DNA of 64,000 bases. Source: Strigamia acuminata. Taxonomy: Eukaryota; Arthropoda; Chilopoda; Geophilomorpha; Linotaeniidae. Made by a program: the position numbers and the translations under genes. Below the pieces are notes generated by a model. It was not told the origin of the DNA. It did no database searches and worked only from the letters and a program-made list of their open reading frames with translations. Each line of letters starts with the position of its first letter. Within the stretch, counting starts at the first letter, position 1. Positions 1 through 11,545 of the stretch are shown here, piece by piece. The stretch lies in NCBI GenBank assembly GCA_949358305.1, contig OX442315.1, positions 37,536,427-37,600,426 on the forward strand, read 5' to 3'.

Positions 1-2
1 CC

Positions 3-2615
3 GACGACGAGCCAATTATTTTTGTTCGCTCAAAGCATCAAATGCTTGATTTATCACTATTAACGACTGAAATTATGGAAAAACCAGTAGCTGGCGTTTA
101 TGCCCACGATTTATTGAGATTGGTGCAATTGTACGAAGACACAAATAGAAAATCATTTTATTTTTACAACGATGGCTACAAGAAATATGCCAATACTACT
201 GTAAGTAAGAAAAGGAATTTTATAAATTTTTATTTTTAATAAATTAATTATTATTATTATTATTAAAGGTATTGGAGTCATCCGAAGTTGTACCGTTAAA
301 GCTGATAAATGCAGTTGAATGCAGGGAATCAGAATGGCAAGAACAAGTTAATGATTTATCTAAGTTACCAAGTCACTACATGAGGCTAGCAAAAGTAAGA
401 TTGACAGGTCTTGTCGTACTTACCGCACTTGGTGGGTACATGATGGCGCCTGCTCCGTTTTGGATAGACACACTTTTTTTTACATGCGTTGGAACATTTT
501 TCACCTCAGCATCAGCCAATTGCATAAATCAAGTAATTTTTTAAACATTTTTTAATAGCTATTATTCTTGTTAAAATTTTAAACAATCTTTTTTAAATTA
601 AATTTGTCACCGTATGTCGCCGTATGAACCGTTGCAATGTAATTTGCATTTTGAGTTTCGCCAGTCTTAAGATAAATTGCTGTTGATGGGTACCATTCTT
701 TCACCAGCACCAGTCTTGTAAATGTTTATTTATTATGGAGTATTTGACTTGGGGTTATTTGACTCCCTACTCGCATGCTAAGCATGCACAAATGCAATGA
801 CTCGAGCGTAGCCTCGTTTCTAGAATGTCACTGCAAACGAACTATTGTTACGTATACTCCCATTAGCATAGGTTTAATTAAAAGGTTGCTTATTCAACAC
901 CTGTAAAAAAAAATCTAGGGAGTCCATGATGTTGGCACCTAGGGCAACTATGACACGAAAGAATGACACAATGGCGAACAGTTTGTACGGTAGAGAGGAG
1001 CATCAGAGGTAAGCCTAAGCGGTATAAAATTAATACTCCGTACCATTTACAAGTACGTGTTGTCTGGGGGTTTGCTTTGGAGATAAAGAAAATGGCGTGA
1101 TTATGAATGTGCGGTGATGTATCCAGTTATTATCAATCTGGAAATCCTCAGACAAATAACAAGTTTGGAGTCATTTAGTGTGTACCCTTTGCCAACACAC
1201 AAACTTCAACTTCATTTGATGATAGAACCGATTCATTCGTTTAAGTGTGTATAGGCTAGCACATCTAAACATCTGATTAGTTTGTTCTTGGAATGATGCT
1301 AGTCAGTGTACAATAATCATTTTGCCATTTGGCAAATAATATTATTATTGTTATTTATAGCAAATAATAATGCCAATTTGCCATTTTGGCACTTAAAAAT
1401 TTAAAAATAATTATAAGTAAAATACGGGTCTGTGACAATTTTTGCTTTTAAAAATGTATTTCAAGTTTTCTATTAACTGGTTTATGGAGTAAAGTTTATT
1501 AATTTTTATTAGTGATAATTTCTTTGTTTATGTTTTTGATCTTTTTCAACTTTTATTAAATTTTTATTTTTATTCAACATTTTTGTTGGCTTTTATTAAA
1601 TTTTTATTCAATCTTTTTATTAAATTTTTATTACAGTTTTATTACATTTATTTACTACATTTCTTCTTACTTGTTAGTTGAAAGAAAACGTTGCTTTTTC
1701 ATTTTTAAAATTATATGTGTAGAAATTTTTTGGTAAATTAATATTTATTTTATTTTATAAATTTCTAACTTGCAGTTGTTTGAAGTTCCGTTTGATGCTC
1801 AAATGCGCAGAACTAAAAACCGAGTATTGGTTCGAGGACATCTAACGTATAAAACTTGACGCCATATTTTGTTTACACCGTTATATCAATTGCAAAATTG
1901 TTTTTTCTAGTCCGCTACATGTACTTTTTTTTGCTACTGTATGTGGAGCGAGTGGATTAACAATTCTCACACTCGGAGCAAATGGATTAACAGCTGCTCT
2001 TGGTGGTCTCACGCTAGTGCTGTATACATTGGCATACACGCCGATGAAGCGGATGAGCATCTTGAACACGTGGGTTGGATCGGTTGTCGGTGCGATTCCA
2101 CCAGTCATGGGCTGGGTGGCGTGTACAGGGCAGATTGATTTAGGTAATGACCGTACACCATTTATGCATTAAATCTGGATTACTGATTATTGTCTATTGC
2201 AGGTGGATTACTTCTTGGTACCATTTTATTCGCGTGGCAGTTCCCACACTTTAATTCACTATCGTGGAATTTGAGAGCCGATTACGCACGTGCTGGTTAT
2301 CGAATGATGTCGGTTGTTTCGCCCGACCTTTGCCGACGAACTGCCTTTCGATATAGTGTTGCGCTGTTAGCGCTCTGTACGATGGCCCCTGTGTGCGATT
2401 TAACCACCTGGACATTTGCCATCGACTCCCTGCCCGTGAATTTGTACTTTATTTATTTGGCATGGCAATTTCATGAAAAAGCTGACACGACATCAGCAAG
2501 AAAGTTGTTTCGTGCATCGCTCATCTATTTGCCAATTATTATGGCGTTTTTAGGGATTAGTAAAAAACCTCAGGAAAAGAAAAGTGCTGGCGAGATTTCA
2601 GTGATTAAAACTTAA
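3..2615 (+). CDS. COX10: COX10, mitochondrial protoheme IX farnesyltransferase (heme O synthase), 5' end outside the window
   Basis: COX10 transfers a farnesyl group to protoheme IX, giving heme O, the precursor of heme A for cytochrome c oxidase; it is a UbiA-type integral protein of the inner mitochondrial membrane. Exons read 3-200, 269-532, 1776-1846, 1911-2143 and 2203-2615, all with GT-AG introns and matching phases, giving 392 residues plus stop. Visible landmarks are [19 protein letters not shown] before the first membrane segment, the substrate motif [12 protein letters not shown] with MRRTKNR after it, [17 protein letters not shown], and [17 protein letters not shown] followed by YARAGYRMM. 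Several hydrophobic segments fit the multi-span family. The frame is still open at the left edge, so the start codon and targeting peptide lie upstream. The first 66 residues are not recognisable, as is usual for the poorly conserved COX10 N-terminus, and their membership rests on phase alone. The gene converges on SPT5. Confidence 0.93.
533..1775 (+). other. COX10 intron 2 (1.24 kb)
   Basis: This is by far the largest COX10 intron seen here; the others are 59-68 bp. No coding exon is visible in it. Around 1320-1390 there is an imperfect inverted repeat built on TTTGCCATTTGGCAAATAAT, and 1535-1650 is a loose tandem of TTTTATTAAATTTTTATT-like units. Confidence 0.6.
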
Positions 2616-2638
2616 AAGTATATTTAGGTTAACTGAAT

Positions 2639-2842
2639 TTGTGTAAATTAAAATGTAGATTTAAAAAAAAAATTAATAATGTTAAGTGTCTTGTAAATAG
2701 GCTTTCTAAGAATACAGATAGTGATAAATTCGATACAGCATTACAGGTTATTTATTCTCTTGAGAATTTTCACCAAGTAAATATTCAGCCTGACTCTGAT
2801 CTGATACAGTGCATGACAACTTTGGCCGAGTTGGATAAATGA
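2639..2842 (+). other. Unrecognised coding-like stretch just after COX10
   Basis: A 68-codon frame without ATG ends in a stop at 2842. Its right half (about 2701-2842) has protein-like composition and a helical hydrophobic pattern, for example FDTALQVIYSLENF and LIQCMTTLAELDK. The pattern loosely recalls the helical TFIIS-N/LEDGF integrase-binding fold, but the match is only impressionistic. A TAG at 2698-2700 could be a splice acceptor. No partner exon is visible upstream, so it may be part of the COX10 3' UTR or a decayed exon copy. Confidence 0.2.
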
Positions 2843-2947
2843 TTAAAAAGTAAACAATTTTCAAAATATAACCAAACTAACAATAATCATGCTGAAATAA
2901 TGTTACAATGACTATAAGAGTGATCTTTTAATCACAAATATAAAAAA

Positions 2948-3011
2948 AATAAAATTTTAACCTTAGAAATCTGTGACAAAACTTTGGCCTGTTTGTCAAA
3001 TTTTTAATAAA
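2948..3011 (+). promoter_or_regulatory. Candidate COX10 polyadenylation signals
   Basis: AATAAA occurs at 2948-2953 and again at 3006-3011, 333 and 391 bp after the COX10 stop. Either could end the transcript. Such a hexamer is common by chance in DNA this AT-rich. Confidence 0.35.
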
Positions 3012-3059
3012 GATCAAAATCAGTTGAATTTTAATACTTAATTCTTTTTCTACATTGTT

Positions 3060-4006
3060 TAATAACTAATGCGTCTTGTATGCATTGAATCAAATAGTTT
3101 TTTACAACTTTTCAGCAGTGATGGACTCCCATGCTTTTTCAATGCCACATTTCAGTTCTGCAAGAGATCCATGTTGCTTTCCTTCAGCATAAACAATTCG
3201 AACTAATTGATTTTCTATTGGTTTAGATCAGGGGATAACGCAGGCCAATTAAATGATTCGATTTTTCTTTCTTTACACCACTGAATTGTTGATTTGGCTG
3301 AATGGTACTTGCGCTAACCTGCTGAAAAATCCACTTTGCTCCAGCCGTTCCTCTTCCCTTCTTTCACAAATTCTTCTCCAGGACTGCCTGATACCCATTT
3401 GCATTTTGTCTTCCATTCAAAAAAACAATTTCACTTTTTTTCTTCTATCCAAATGCATAACCAAACCATAACAGATCCTTCTCCAATGTTACTACTCATG
3501 CACATCACATCGTCTTTTTTTGTAAATCGTGCCAATAATATTTCAATCCATCAGGGCCATCCAGGTTGAATTTCTTTTCATCATGAACATAACTTTTTGC
3601 CACGCATTGGTCCAGGAAGCATATTTTTCTACCCATGCCTTGATGTGATGAGGCTTCAGAGCTGGTTTAGCCTTTAATTATTTATTTCAGATGAGGAGCC
3701 TGTTGCAAAATATGTTGTACAGTACATACCCTTCAATCAAGTTTGTATTTCTCTTTAATTGTTCTACCTGATGTCCATTTATTGCTTGCTTCTCTGATTA
3801 TTTGACACCTTGCACACGCACTTGTAGCCTTGCGTCTTCCTCCTGGGTTTTTTTAGACCACACTGGACACCTAATTTGAGGTAATTCCTTACAACCTTCT
3901 CAGATCTTCCAATTCTCTTTGCAATTTTAATATTAGAAATGCCTGATTCTTTAAATGCATCAATTTTTCCTCTTTCGTGCAAAGTTAGACTTTTTTCAGA
4001 ACCCAT
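3060..4006 (-). pseudogene. Decayed Tc1-like transposase
   Basis: Read on the - strand from ATG at 4006, the N-terminus MGSEKSLTLHERGKIDAFKE is followed by a helix-turn-helix (ISNIKIAKRIGRSEKVVRNYLK), typical of Tc1/Tc3 DNA-binding domains. Further on come GEGSVMVW (about 3495), remains of the NANGYQAVLE stretch (about 3390), and WPALSPDLN at about 3230-3260. The last is the conserved block around the second catalytic Asp of the DDE domain. A frameshift sits directly after DLN, before IENQLVRIVY, and other stops and shifts interrupt the rest. The copy therefore cannot make transposase. Terminal inverted repeats were not located. Confidence 0.75.
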
Positions 4007-4054
4007 CTTGGAAAATAAAATGATATGCAAATGAGGTTACACATTGGGTGTGGA

Positions 4055-4327
4055 TACCGTATTTTACCGATTAAGAGTCGCCTTCGATTTGTAGCCGCCC
4101 TGGAATAGTACGCGGCTGAGACACCAAGAATGCCGTATTTTTGCAAAAGTACGGTATTGTTTCCGTATTTAACCTCACGAACGATGAACGTATGCTTCGT
4201 TCCTGATGTTCAGGCTTCGTTTGTTACATTAAACAAATGTAAGAAACGAAAAACAGAATTTGTAATTGCTGACAAAAAATGGCAGTTTTGAACAAAAGCC
4301 GCGGCTCTTAATCGATAAAATACGATA
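4055..4327. mobile_element. Non-autonomous inverted-repeat element, TACCGTATTTTACC family
   Basis: The left end TACCGTATTTTACCGATTAA and the right end, read in reverse as TATCGTATTTTATCGATTAA, form imperfect terminal repeats. The interior shares the GCCGC-rich segments and the stretch ending in ACAAATGTAAGAAACGAAAAAC with the copies at 17321-17566 and 35134-35310. No coding frame is present. TA at both ends fits a Tc1/mariner-type target duplication. Confidence 0.65.
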
Positions 4328-4892
4328 AACAAATTTTCAATAAAATTTTCAATATTATTATTATTTTCAGTAGTGTTGTCACAGATTTCTATGGTTGAAA
4401 TTGTCACCTGCATGGTTTTTTACCCTCCATTTTAAATTTTGAACTTTCCAGAATTCTGCTAATTTTTATTTCATTTATTTTTATGTAATTCTGCCAACTC
4501 ATCCTCTGCAATTTATGTGCATACAATTACACTCAACTCCATCTTTTAGTTTCTGCCAACCCCTGATCACAATTGAGATGGCTTGTCAAGGATGTGATCA
4601 GAGGTGACTTTTGGGCTTTACTACTTTCCAAGATCATTTCTGACTTACCATAATTGTCGACCAGGACTTGTCTCCTCTAGATATTAAGTTAAATAAAATA
4701 AAATAAAAATTCGAGCAACAAAATTGGTGAAAATCGGTAAATATCTTGAAAAATCATTTTCAATCACCAAAAGCGCGATGTATATGACTCAAAATCGAAG
4801 AAATACCGACTACCAACTGACGCCTGATGTTTAGTTTCGGCGGAAAAGGGAAATCAAGACACCTGACGTTTAGTCCATCCCGTCATGATCCA

Positions 4893-4909
4893 CCTAACCT
4901 AACCTAACC
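4893..4909. repeat. Short (CCTAA)n tract, TTAGG telomere-like
   Basis: About three and a half perfect CCTAA units. TTAGG is the usual arthropod telomere unit, but a tract this short can also arise by chance or be part of a transposon. Confidence 0.5.
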
Positions 4910-5040
4910 AAAAATTCAATATTTTGATAAAAGAAATTTAAATTCAGGCCAAAAAGGAACATTCTGAGACCGAAATCACTATTTTAGCCAAAACAGGCAT
5001 TTTTTAGACGAAGAGTCATTTTGTGATGTCACAGATGTGT

Positions 5041-5373
5041 CACGAATTGCGGCGACGTAACGTTGGTGACATGTACAAAAATAGAACGTTGCAACGACGT
5101 GATTGCAGGTGCCAGTTTCTCCATAAACGGCAGTGCTTTTCTTGACATATCTCGTTCAAATTCACTACCGTGCCTAAAAAAAGTTGTAACTTGCAAAAAA
5201 CTCCATAATAATAAACTCCATAAACGATTAGCAAAAAGAAAAACCGTGACTGGAGGAGTTTATGAAGAGTTTGGTTTTTACAATCAAATTCCAAATGTCT
5301 GCCACAAGAGTCACAATATTAACTATTATCATAATGCTTTCAGGCAAAACATGCACCTCCTAAAAAGTAAGTA
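5041..5373 (+). other. Coding-like stretch, possible orphan exon
   Basis: An open frame rich in Cys and Asn (for example CTKIERCNDVIAGASF and GVYEEFGFYNQIPNVC) ends at AAAA followed by GTAAGTAA, a strong splice-donor consensus at about 5368. The opposite strand is also partly open. I recognise no family. It lies between COX10 and the SPT5 3' end with no evident partner exon. It could be a lone exon of an unseen gene, a transposon fragment or chance. Confidence 0.2.
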
Positions 5374-5686
5374 AAACGCAGAATTGTGTTCAAACAAAAG
5401 GAGTAGGACCTCAATTTGTTTTTGGCTGAGTTAATATGAAAGGAATTTTAATTACCATTCGCTCACAAGGCAGAAGATGAGACCCAAAGACTACACTATA
5501 CACAGGTCTAAAAACAAAATTCAGTTGCACATGTTCTTGTAGTTTACAGAAAGTTTACAAAAATAATAAATTAAACATTTAATTTAATAAATCTAATGTG
5601 ATAAATTGTGCACATACCTAATAAAATAGCACAAGAGTTAAAACAAAAATTAAAGTTACCAATTTTAATAGCAATTACATACCGTT

Positions 5687-5692
5687 TTTATT
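5687..5692 (-). promoter_or_regulatory. Candidate SPT5 polyadenylation signal
   Basis: AATAAA on the - strand, 111 bp downstream of the SPT5 stop codon. Confidence 0.45.
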
Positions 5693-5802
5693 ATCAAGTT
5701 TAAATTTTAAATTAAAATGCTAACATTACTGATTTCTGAAATGCTGAAATTGTCATTATAAAACTAAAATTAGTTCCATTTGTTGAACAATGGACACAAA
5801 AG

Positions 5803-8800
5803 TTATTTTGCTTCTCCCATTTTACACAAAAATCTCAACTGCAGCATTTTGATCTCGCCTCCTTGGTCGCTTTCCACTACGCCTTCTTGATGATCGATAC
5901 TCAATAACTTGCCGGTGATTTCTCGGTCGTCGCCAAAGATAACTTTGACCCGATTTCCTTGTTGCGGGATCACAGGTTCCAAGTGATCGCTCAAAATGTT
6001 TACCACACGGTCTTCCTTGACCAGAAATACTGAGCACATTCCTCCCTAAGAATATGTAATCATACGTCACTATCACTTTTGTACCAATTTTGTAAAAATC
6101 AATCAAATGTATTACAGAAATTCCACGGATAACTCCCGTTTGTCCTGCTAAGCCAGCATCATCGTGCGAATCCCGGATCTTCACTTCAATGTCAGTCGTT
6201 TGCCATTCTTGCATGCTTAAGTGGTCCATGCCTGCTCCTGGCGTTTGAGGATTGTACGGAGACGGCGCTCCAGGGGTTATCGGACTGTAACCGATGGGTG
6301 ATGGAGTTCCATACGCAGCGGGTGATGGCGTCGGTTGATAACCAGCGGGACTTGGTGTTGCTACATAACCTGCTGGACTGGGTGAACCTATAGTAAAAAA
6401 AAAATCCATGTACAAGATACTCGGTGCTACAGTATGCATGTTCCTGTTAAGGAGGTTGATCCACACCAGACTGCAAAAAAATGCAAGGCTAAGTGTGGTG
6501 CAAGGCAAAAAGCATGAAGCTCCAAACAAACGGCAGGGCACTGTTGAATTGAATATTTTTAACACCTAATCCCCATGCCATGCCCATGCCCCAAGCGTCC
6601 ATTTGGACATACTTAAGGCAGGCGCTTTTACAAAAAACTGTCGACATCATCACTGAAATCCACTTAAAATCTATTAAGTTGATAATCTCCTTTTCCTTTA
6701 CTCTTGGAAATTGAATACATCGAATGAAGCAGGAAAGGGCAATACCGTACTGTCTTGAAGAATGGCCCGGGCGTTTAATTTTTTTTTTTCGACTCGCCCG
6801 CCAGGCGCTTATTCGAAACCAGGCAATTATTTAAGCCAGGCCTCTATCCAAAAAAAAAGTTGCTGACTCCGAACGTTTCGTTTGTTGAGGTTTCGTCCGT
6901 CAAAGTTTCCTCCAAAAGGCTACTAAAAACCGTTTTTAAAGTATTTTCCGGTTAACCCTGCGTTTAAAAGCACCCGGCGTTTATTTGAGGCAGGCGCTTA
7001 TTGGTTTTTCGAGTGGCGGTTGCCAGGCGCTTAATTGCGCCCGGCCATTGTTCAAGGCAGTACGGTAAAAGCCTCAAAAGCTTCAATTGAAATAAGCCCA
7101 AACTACTTAACAATCAATGAAACGTAATAACATACTCTGATATGCAGTTGGTGATGGTGTGGCCTGGTAAGGGGAATATGTATGATCCGAAGAGTAGATA
7201 GCAGAAATACTCGGTTGTGGAGTGTAGGGGCCTTGTGGAGTTTCCGGTTGATAACCGGGAGTAGCTGGATTATAGCCAGGCGATGGTGAAGGATCATCAA
7301 AATGATAATCGTCGTAATCGCTCGATCTTGCTGGTGTGTTTGCATTTGATGGATCCCACGCCCCACTCTGACCAGGGGTTCGACTTCCATCGTGTACAGG
7401 TGTGTGGCTTCCATAATGTGGTGTCCGACTTCCTACAATTTAACAAATAAAATAATAAGTTACCCTAATGTAAAAAAAACAAGCAGTAGGCGGCGTCCAG
7501 AACTTCTTGTGTTCTCCAAACCAAAATCAATTCTTAATTTTTAAACTAAGACAAATTCAATTCTCTAGAAGTGACAAATATTTTTACAGTAGCAAAAATC
7601 AATAAAAAAGTAGACAATTATCATTCAAAGTAATTAAATTTTCTGAATTTTTAAGCATAAAACATCAGAAAACGAACAGATTCATCCAAGTATTGGAATA
7701 TGAGAAAATAAATTGAGGTTTTTTAAATTTTTATGCCTAAATCCCATCGAAATGACATGAAATTTAGATCACGTTCATAAACTTGAACTAAGTTCGCGCC
7801 TGCAATAGTAGACGGCTATCAACGTACAATCGTGGACAAATTTTTTGTCCACGATTGTACGTGAACACGTTGCAATAATAGCCATATTATATACATTACC
7901 ATCGTGCATGGGTGTTTGGGATCCATACATCGGTGTTCGAGAGCCGGTACCTCCGTAACTTGGTGTTTGACTGCCATATATTGGTGTACGACTGTACGAT
8001 GATAAGTTCCCTTTTGTTGGTCCACTAAAAGTGAAGATTTACATTTAGACTTAAAAGATAGAAAAAGCAATATAACTTGCCCAACAATTGAAATCCTTGA
8101 CCGATCAACTGAAATAGTTTGACATTTCGAATGTAATTCTACCCTAGCTGTTGACTCAGTCGCATCTTTCACAATTCCTATATGTCCCTTGTAATGTCCT
8201 TGAGTGATCTTGATTGTTTGTCCAATCAAATCCTGATCTCGTCGACTTCGACCACGACCTGCACCTCCTCCATTGAATCCGCCTCCCCCTCCCCCTCCTC
8301 CTCCTCCTCCGCCTCTTCCACCACTTGCTCCAGCATTGCCACCTGCTCGGCCAGCTCCAACTCCTGGATGCATTGGACTAGAGATTCGAGGTGACATAGG
8401 TGTAAAACTTCCCATTAAAGGTCCTGATGTAGGCTTTAACATTAAAAAATTAAAACATGGATTATTTAAATTGTCCAATATATTTTTAAAAAAAAGTTAT
8501 ATTGTTTACTCGAGAGCCACCAGCAAGTAATAAATGCCTTGTTTTGCAAACAAAAACACCACCATTTTCTAACATCATTCTAGAATGTAAAAAGGCAAAA
8601 CTCCTGTATAGATGTTTAATTTCACCTTGACGCCCCTGTAGAAAAGAACAAAAAAAGAATACATTTTACAATTCATTTTAAAACACGAACGACTACCGCT
8701 AATTAATCTTTTGCCCGTTTTTACTCAATTTTTCGTCGTTTTTTAGTCCATTTTATTGTTATTTTATTGTCATTTTATTGTTTTATGTTTTTACATAAAA

Positions 8801-11545
8801 ACCGATCATGCGAACAAATCGGTTTTATGAACACCCATGTCTCCTGATTAATACTACCGTACTATTAATGTGAATTATACTTACTGTGTGGGGCCCATCA
8901 ATGACTTTGACAATATCCCTCACTTGAATGCTATTTTGGCCAGAGTCCAGAGCTACGGCATTTCGAGCATCCCTTTTCTTTGATACTGCTTGATGCTTCA
9001 CACGCACAAGTTTGCCATGCATATTCAATACTTGGAAATTTTCTCGTTCTAATTGTACTATGACGCCAACTGTTTGAGGACTAACACAAAAAAAAAGAAA
9101 TGAAGAAATAAAAATTAAATATAATTACCGGTATTATTATTACTCACTCTAATTGGATTAAATCGCCCCATTGAAATTGACCGAGAGAATCAACACCAGT
9201 GGCCATGTCGTGACATATTTGCAAATCCCTCGGCAAAACCTTCAATTCATGCATGGTCAAATCGGAAAATAAAATCACACTGACTTCATCGGCTCGAACA
9301 ATCAATCCCGTATCGCCTTCGTAACCACCCGAAATGACCTTGACATGATCGCCAATCTTGAAAAATTTTCTCAATTCATGCGCTTGAAACTCCAAAGGAT
9401 CCTTTAGATCTTCATGTTTAGGCAACATCGTGATCTTGTTTCCGTCTATGCTAATAATTTTGCCTTGTAAATGAATCAATTCCCCGTCACAAACTTCAAC
9501 ATTGTCCCCCGTTGAGAAGTTATGGCCTTGATCTTCTTTGCCGCGACTTTCAGGAAGTTTTAAATCAATTCCTTCTATGTGATCCTCAAATTTCTCCAAT
9601 TCCGACAATGTGGGTTTCACCCCTTCGCCGATCTAGGACGACAAAATCGAGTAAGCATTGAAAATTGATAAATCACAAGTCCAACTAACAATTGCAGACA
9701 TGGCAAAATTTTTATACAAAAATCCTTTGCGGCTGTATCGGTTTCCTTCAAAAATTAAAAAATCCCCGTCGGTCGTCACTTCACCACCAATTTTCCTTAT
9801 CGCATCAATGTCGAATAACTTTGCTGCTGGTCGTTTCTTCCTTTTCTTTTTATTCTCTTGTTCCTGTCAAATCAATTTACCATCAACACATTGTTGGTTA
9901 GAAAAAATTCAATCAGCTTTGCAATCCCAATTTCACCAACTTGACAGCCAAACTTGACAGCAATTTTTCAAACATCTCATTTTCGATTCATCTGTCTACG
10001 TATTGACTTAATCAAGTTGTTTCAATTTGTAAGAGTTGCAACGCTAAGAGAACATAACGCTACTGGTTGCTATTCATTATTTATATTTATTTACATTCGT
10101 CGAGTTTCTCAAAGCTCCTCTCATTCTGGTGTAATCAATTCTCGGCATTAATTTCAGATGCACTTGATTCTGCGCCGTGTCTACAAAATCCACTTGAGCT
10201 ACATCGTCCTTGTATAATCCTCTTTTCAAACGGACCCAAGCTTTGGGTTTGAGAACCATTTGTTCTTTAACCACCCGCAAAACGTCCACCATTTCCTTAA
10301 TTGGAACCATCTAGAAACAAATTAACTTAGTATTTTATAAATACGAGTATTTTCATTAACATCATTCAATTTACACCTGCTGTGACCATTGACCCGGTCT
10401 TAAGCTGCTAACACCGTGAATGGCTTGTTTGACGTGCGTTTGTTTAAACGCTTCCACGTAAATGTATCCTTTAACACCTTCGACAGCAATGGCTGACTTG
10501 ATTTGTAAAGGCTGGAACATTTTTGTTGAAAATACAAAATATATTACTCGACGTTTAACAAGATAAATTTCAATTTCATTTACCTCGTCTGTTGTTTGAT
10601 ACGCAATCATTTTCCGCATTAATAGTGTAACTGTGGCTTTTTCTTCACCAACTCGACATTTTACCATCCACAAATTCGGATCCCTACACACATTTGGAAA
10701 AAGTTTTTACAAACATTATTTTTCATGTTCCAATTTTTAATTAAACTCACTTGACACCAGGCAATAACATTTGTTGCGATATTTCATCCGATAATTCAGC
10801 ATCACCTTCACCAAACCGTCGTTCACTGCTCGAGGTTTCTGCATATTTTTTCCGATAATAATCCTCGATCTCATCCTCTTTTTGACTACTGTAATTTTAA
10901 TTTGAAATTTTAATTTTATTTTTTATGTTTTTTTTTGTTAATTTCTTACTTAAACATCATCTGCAATCGTCGATGGTTATCAATTTCCCGAGCAGTGACC
11001 CCTTCGTTAGGGGCCTGACGATCAATGATGTCTTCAGCACCATCTTCCCAATCTTCTTCGTCCTCGACTTCATCGTCAACTTCTGCTTCATCTATAATAA
11101 AACCACCGTGCCGTGGTTTTCTCCGTTTCCTAGGTCTATTATCGTCCTCGTCTTCTTCTTCATCATATTCATCCTAGAAACATTCATTTCTAACAATTAG
11201 TAATATGAAATAATTAATTAGCGCTAGTTAGTTATCAATCAATCAATCACCTCCTCTTCCTCCTCTTCCTCGCTGTGGCTGGCCAAGTCTTCACCTTCGG
11301 GTTCTTCATCACCTGGATCTTCTACCTCATTGTCCGGTACTTCTTCCGCCTCGTCATCTCTGCCGCTATAACTACCATTATCTGCGCCTCCTTCGTCATT
11401 TTCCTCTCCCTGTAGGTCAAAAGTAAAAACCAGTCATGCCAACAGCAAGCAAAATAGTAAGCAATTTAAATAATCTACTTCCTACCTCACTATCTAGAAC
11501 ACTTCTTTCGCTTTCTGCATCGCTGTCAGACATATTGGATGACAT
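5803..11545 (-). CDS. SUPT5H: SPT5, large subunit of DSIF transcription elongation factor
   Basis: SPT5 pairs with SPT4 and clamps RNA polymerase II in the nucleus, controlling pausing and elongation. Sixteen exons join in phase: 11545-11486, 11409-11251, 11173-10950, 10888-10751, 10683-10584, 10511-10377, 10310-10095, 9863-9690, 9632-9148, 9080-8885, 8635-8510, 8433-8081, 8024-7900, 7432-7136, 6387-6116 and 6045-5803. They give 1,100 residues; human SPT5 has about 1,087. In order: an acidic N-terminus (residues 20-150), the NGN domain (about 194-272), KOW domains (for example [11 protein letters not shown] near 295, [19 protein letters not shown] in exon 9, [16 protein letters not shown] in exon 12), a Gly-rich linker, a C-terminal repeat region with [16 protein letters not shown]-type and PSPAGY-type motifs (CDK9/P-TEFb substrate repeats in this family), and a final KOW pair ending [11 protein letters not shown]. 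An in-frame second ATG at 11533 is an alternative start. Confidence 0.96.
6743..7067. mobile_element. Inverted-repeat element in SPT5 intron 15
   Basis: The ends are TACCGTACTGTCTTGAAGAA and, in reverse, TACCGTACTGCCTTGAACAA, continuing as GGCC(C)GGGCG. Several internal copies of CAGGCGCTTATT / CAGGCGCTTAATT lie on both arms. TA flanks both ends. The element is GC-richer than its host intron and has no open frame. It shares the TACCGTA terminus with the 4055 and 17321 elements but not their interior. Confidence 0.65.
7822..7862. repeat. Perfect 19-bp stem hairpin in SPT5 intron 13
   Basis: ACGTACAATCGTGGACAAA and its exact reverse complement are separated by TTT. In the transcript it begins 38 nt after the exon 13 donor (exon ends at 7900), so it would fold immediately downstream of the 5' splice site. 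Confidence 0.8.
8079..8080 (-). other. GC-AG splice donor of SPT5 intron 12
   Basis: Exon 12 reads GTTGG followed by GCAAGT. Only this GC donor keeps phase with exon 13 (GG joined to T, then GGACCAACA) and gives the expected VGGPTKG junction. Using the GT three bases further on would shift the frame. Confidence 0.8.

Noticed and set aside
2042-2138. + and - strand frames at 1881-2138 other than COX10
   Set aside because: They are frame shadows of COX10 exon 4.
5822-6565. Single 247-codon - strand frame as one exon
   Set aside because: It reads through the acceptor at 6388 and the intron 6046-6115; exons 15 and 16 join in a different frame to give the conserved SPT5 C-terminus.
8273-8530. 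Proline-rich frame on the + strand
   Set aside because: Antisense of the glycine-rich linker of SPT5 exon 12.
9658-10252. Overlapping + strand frames
   Set aside because: They lie antisense to SPT5 exons 7-8 and the intron between them.
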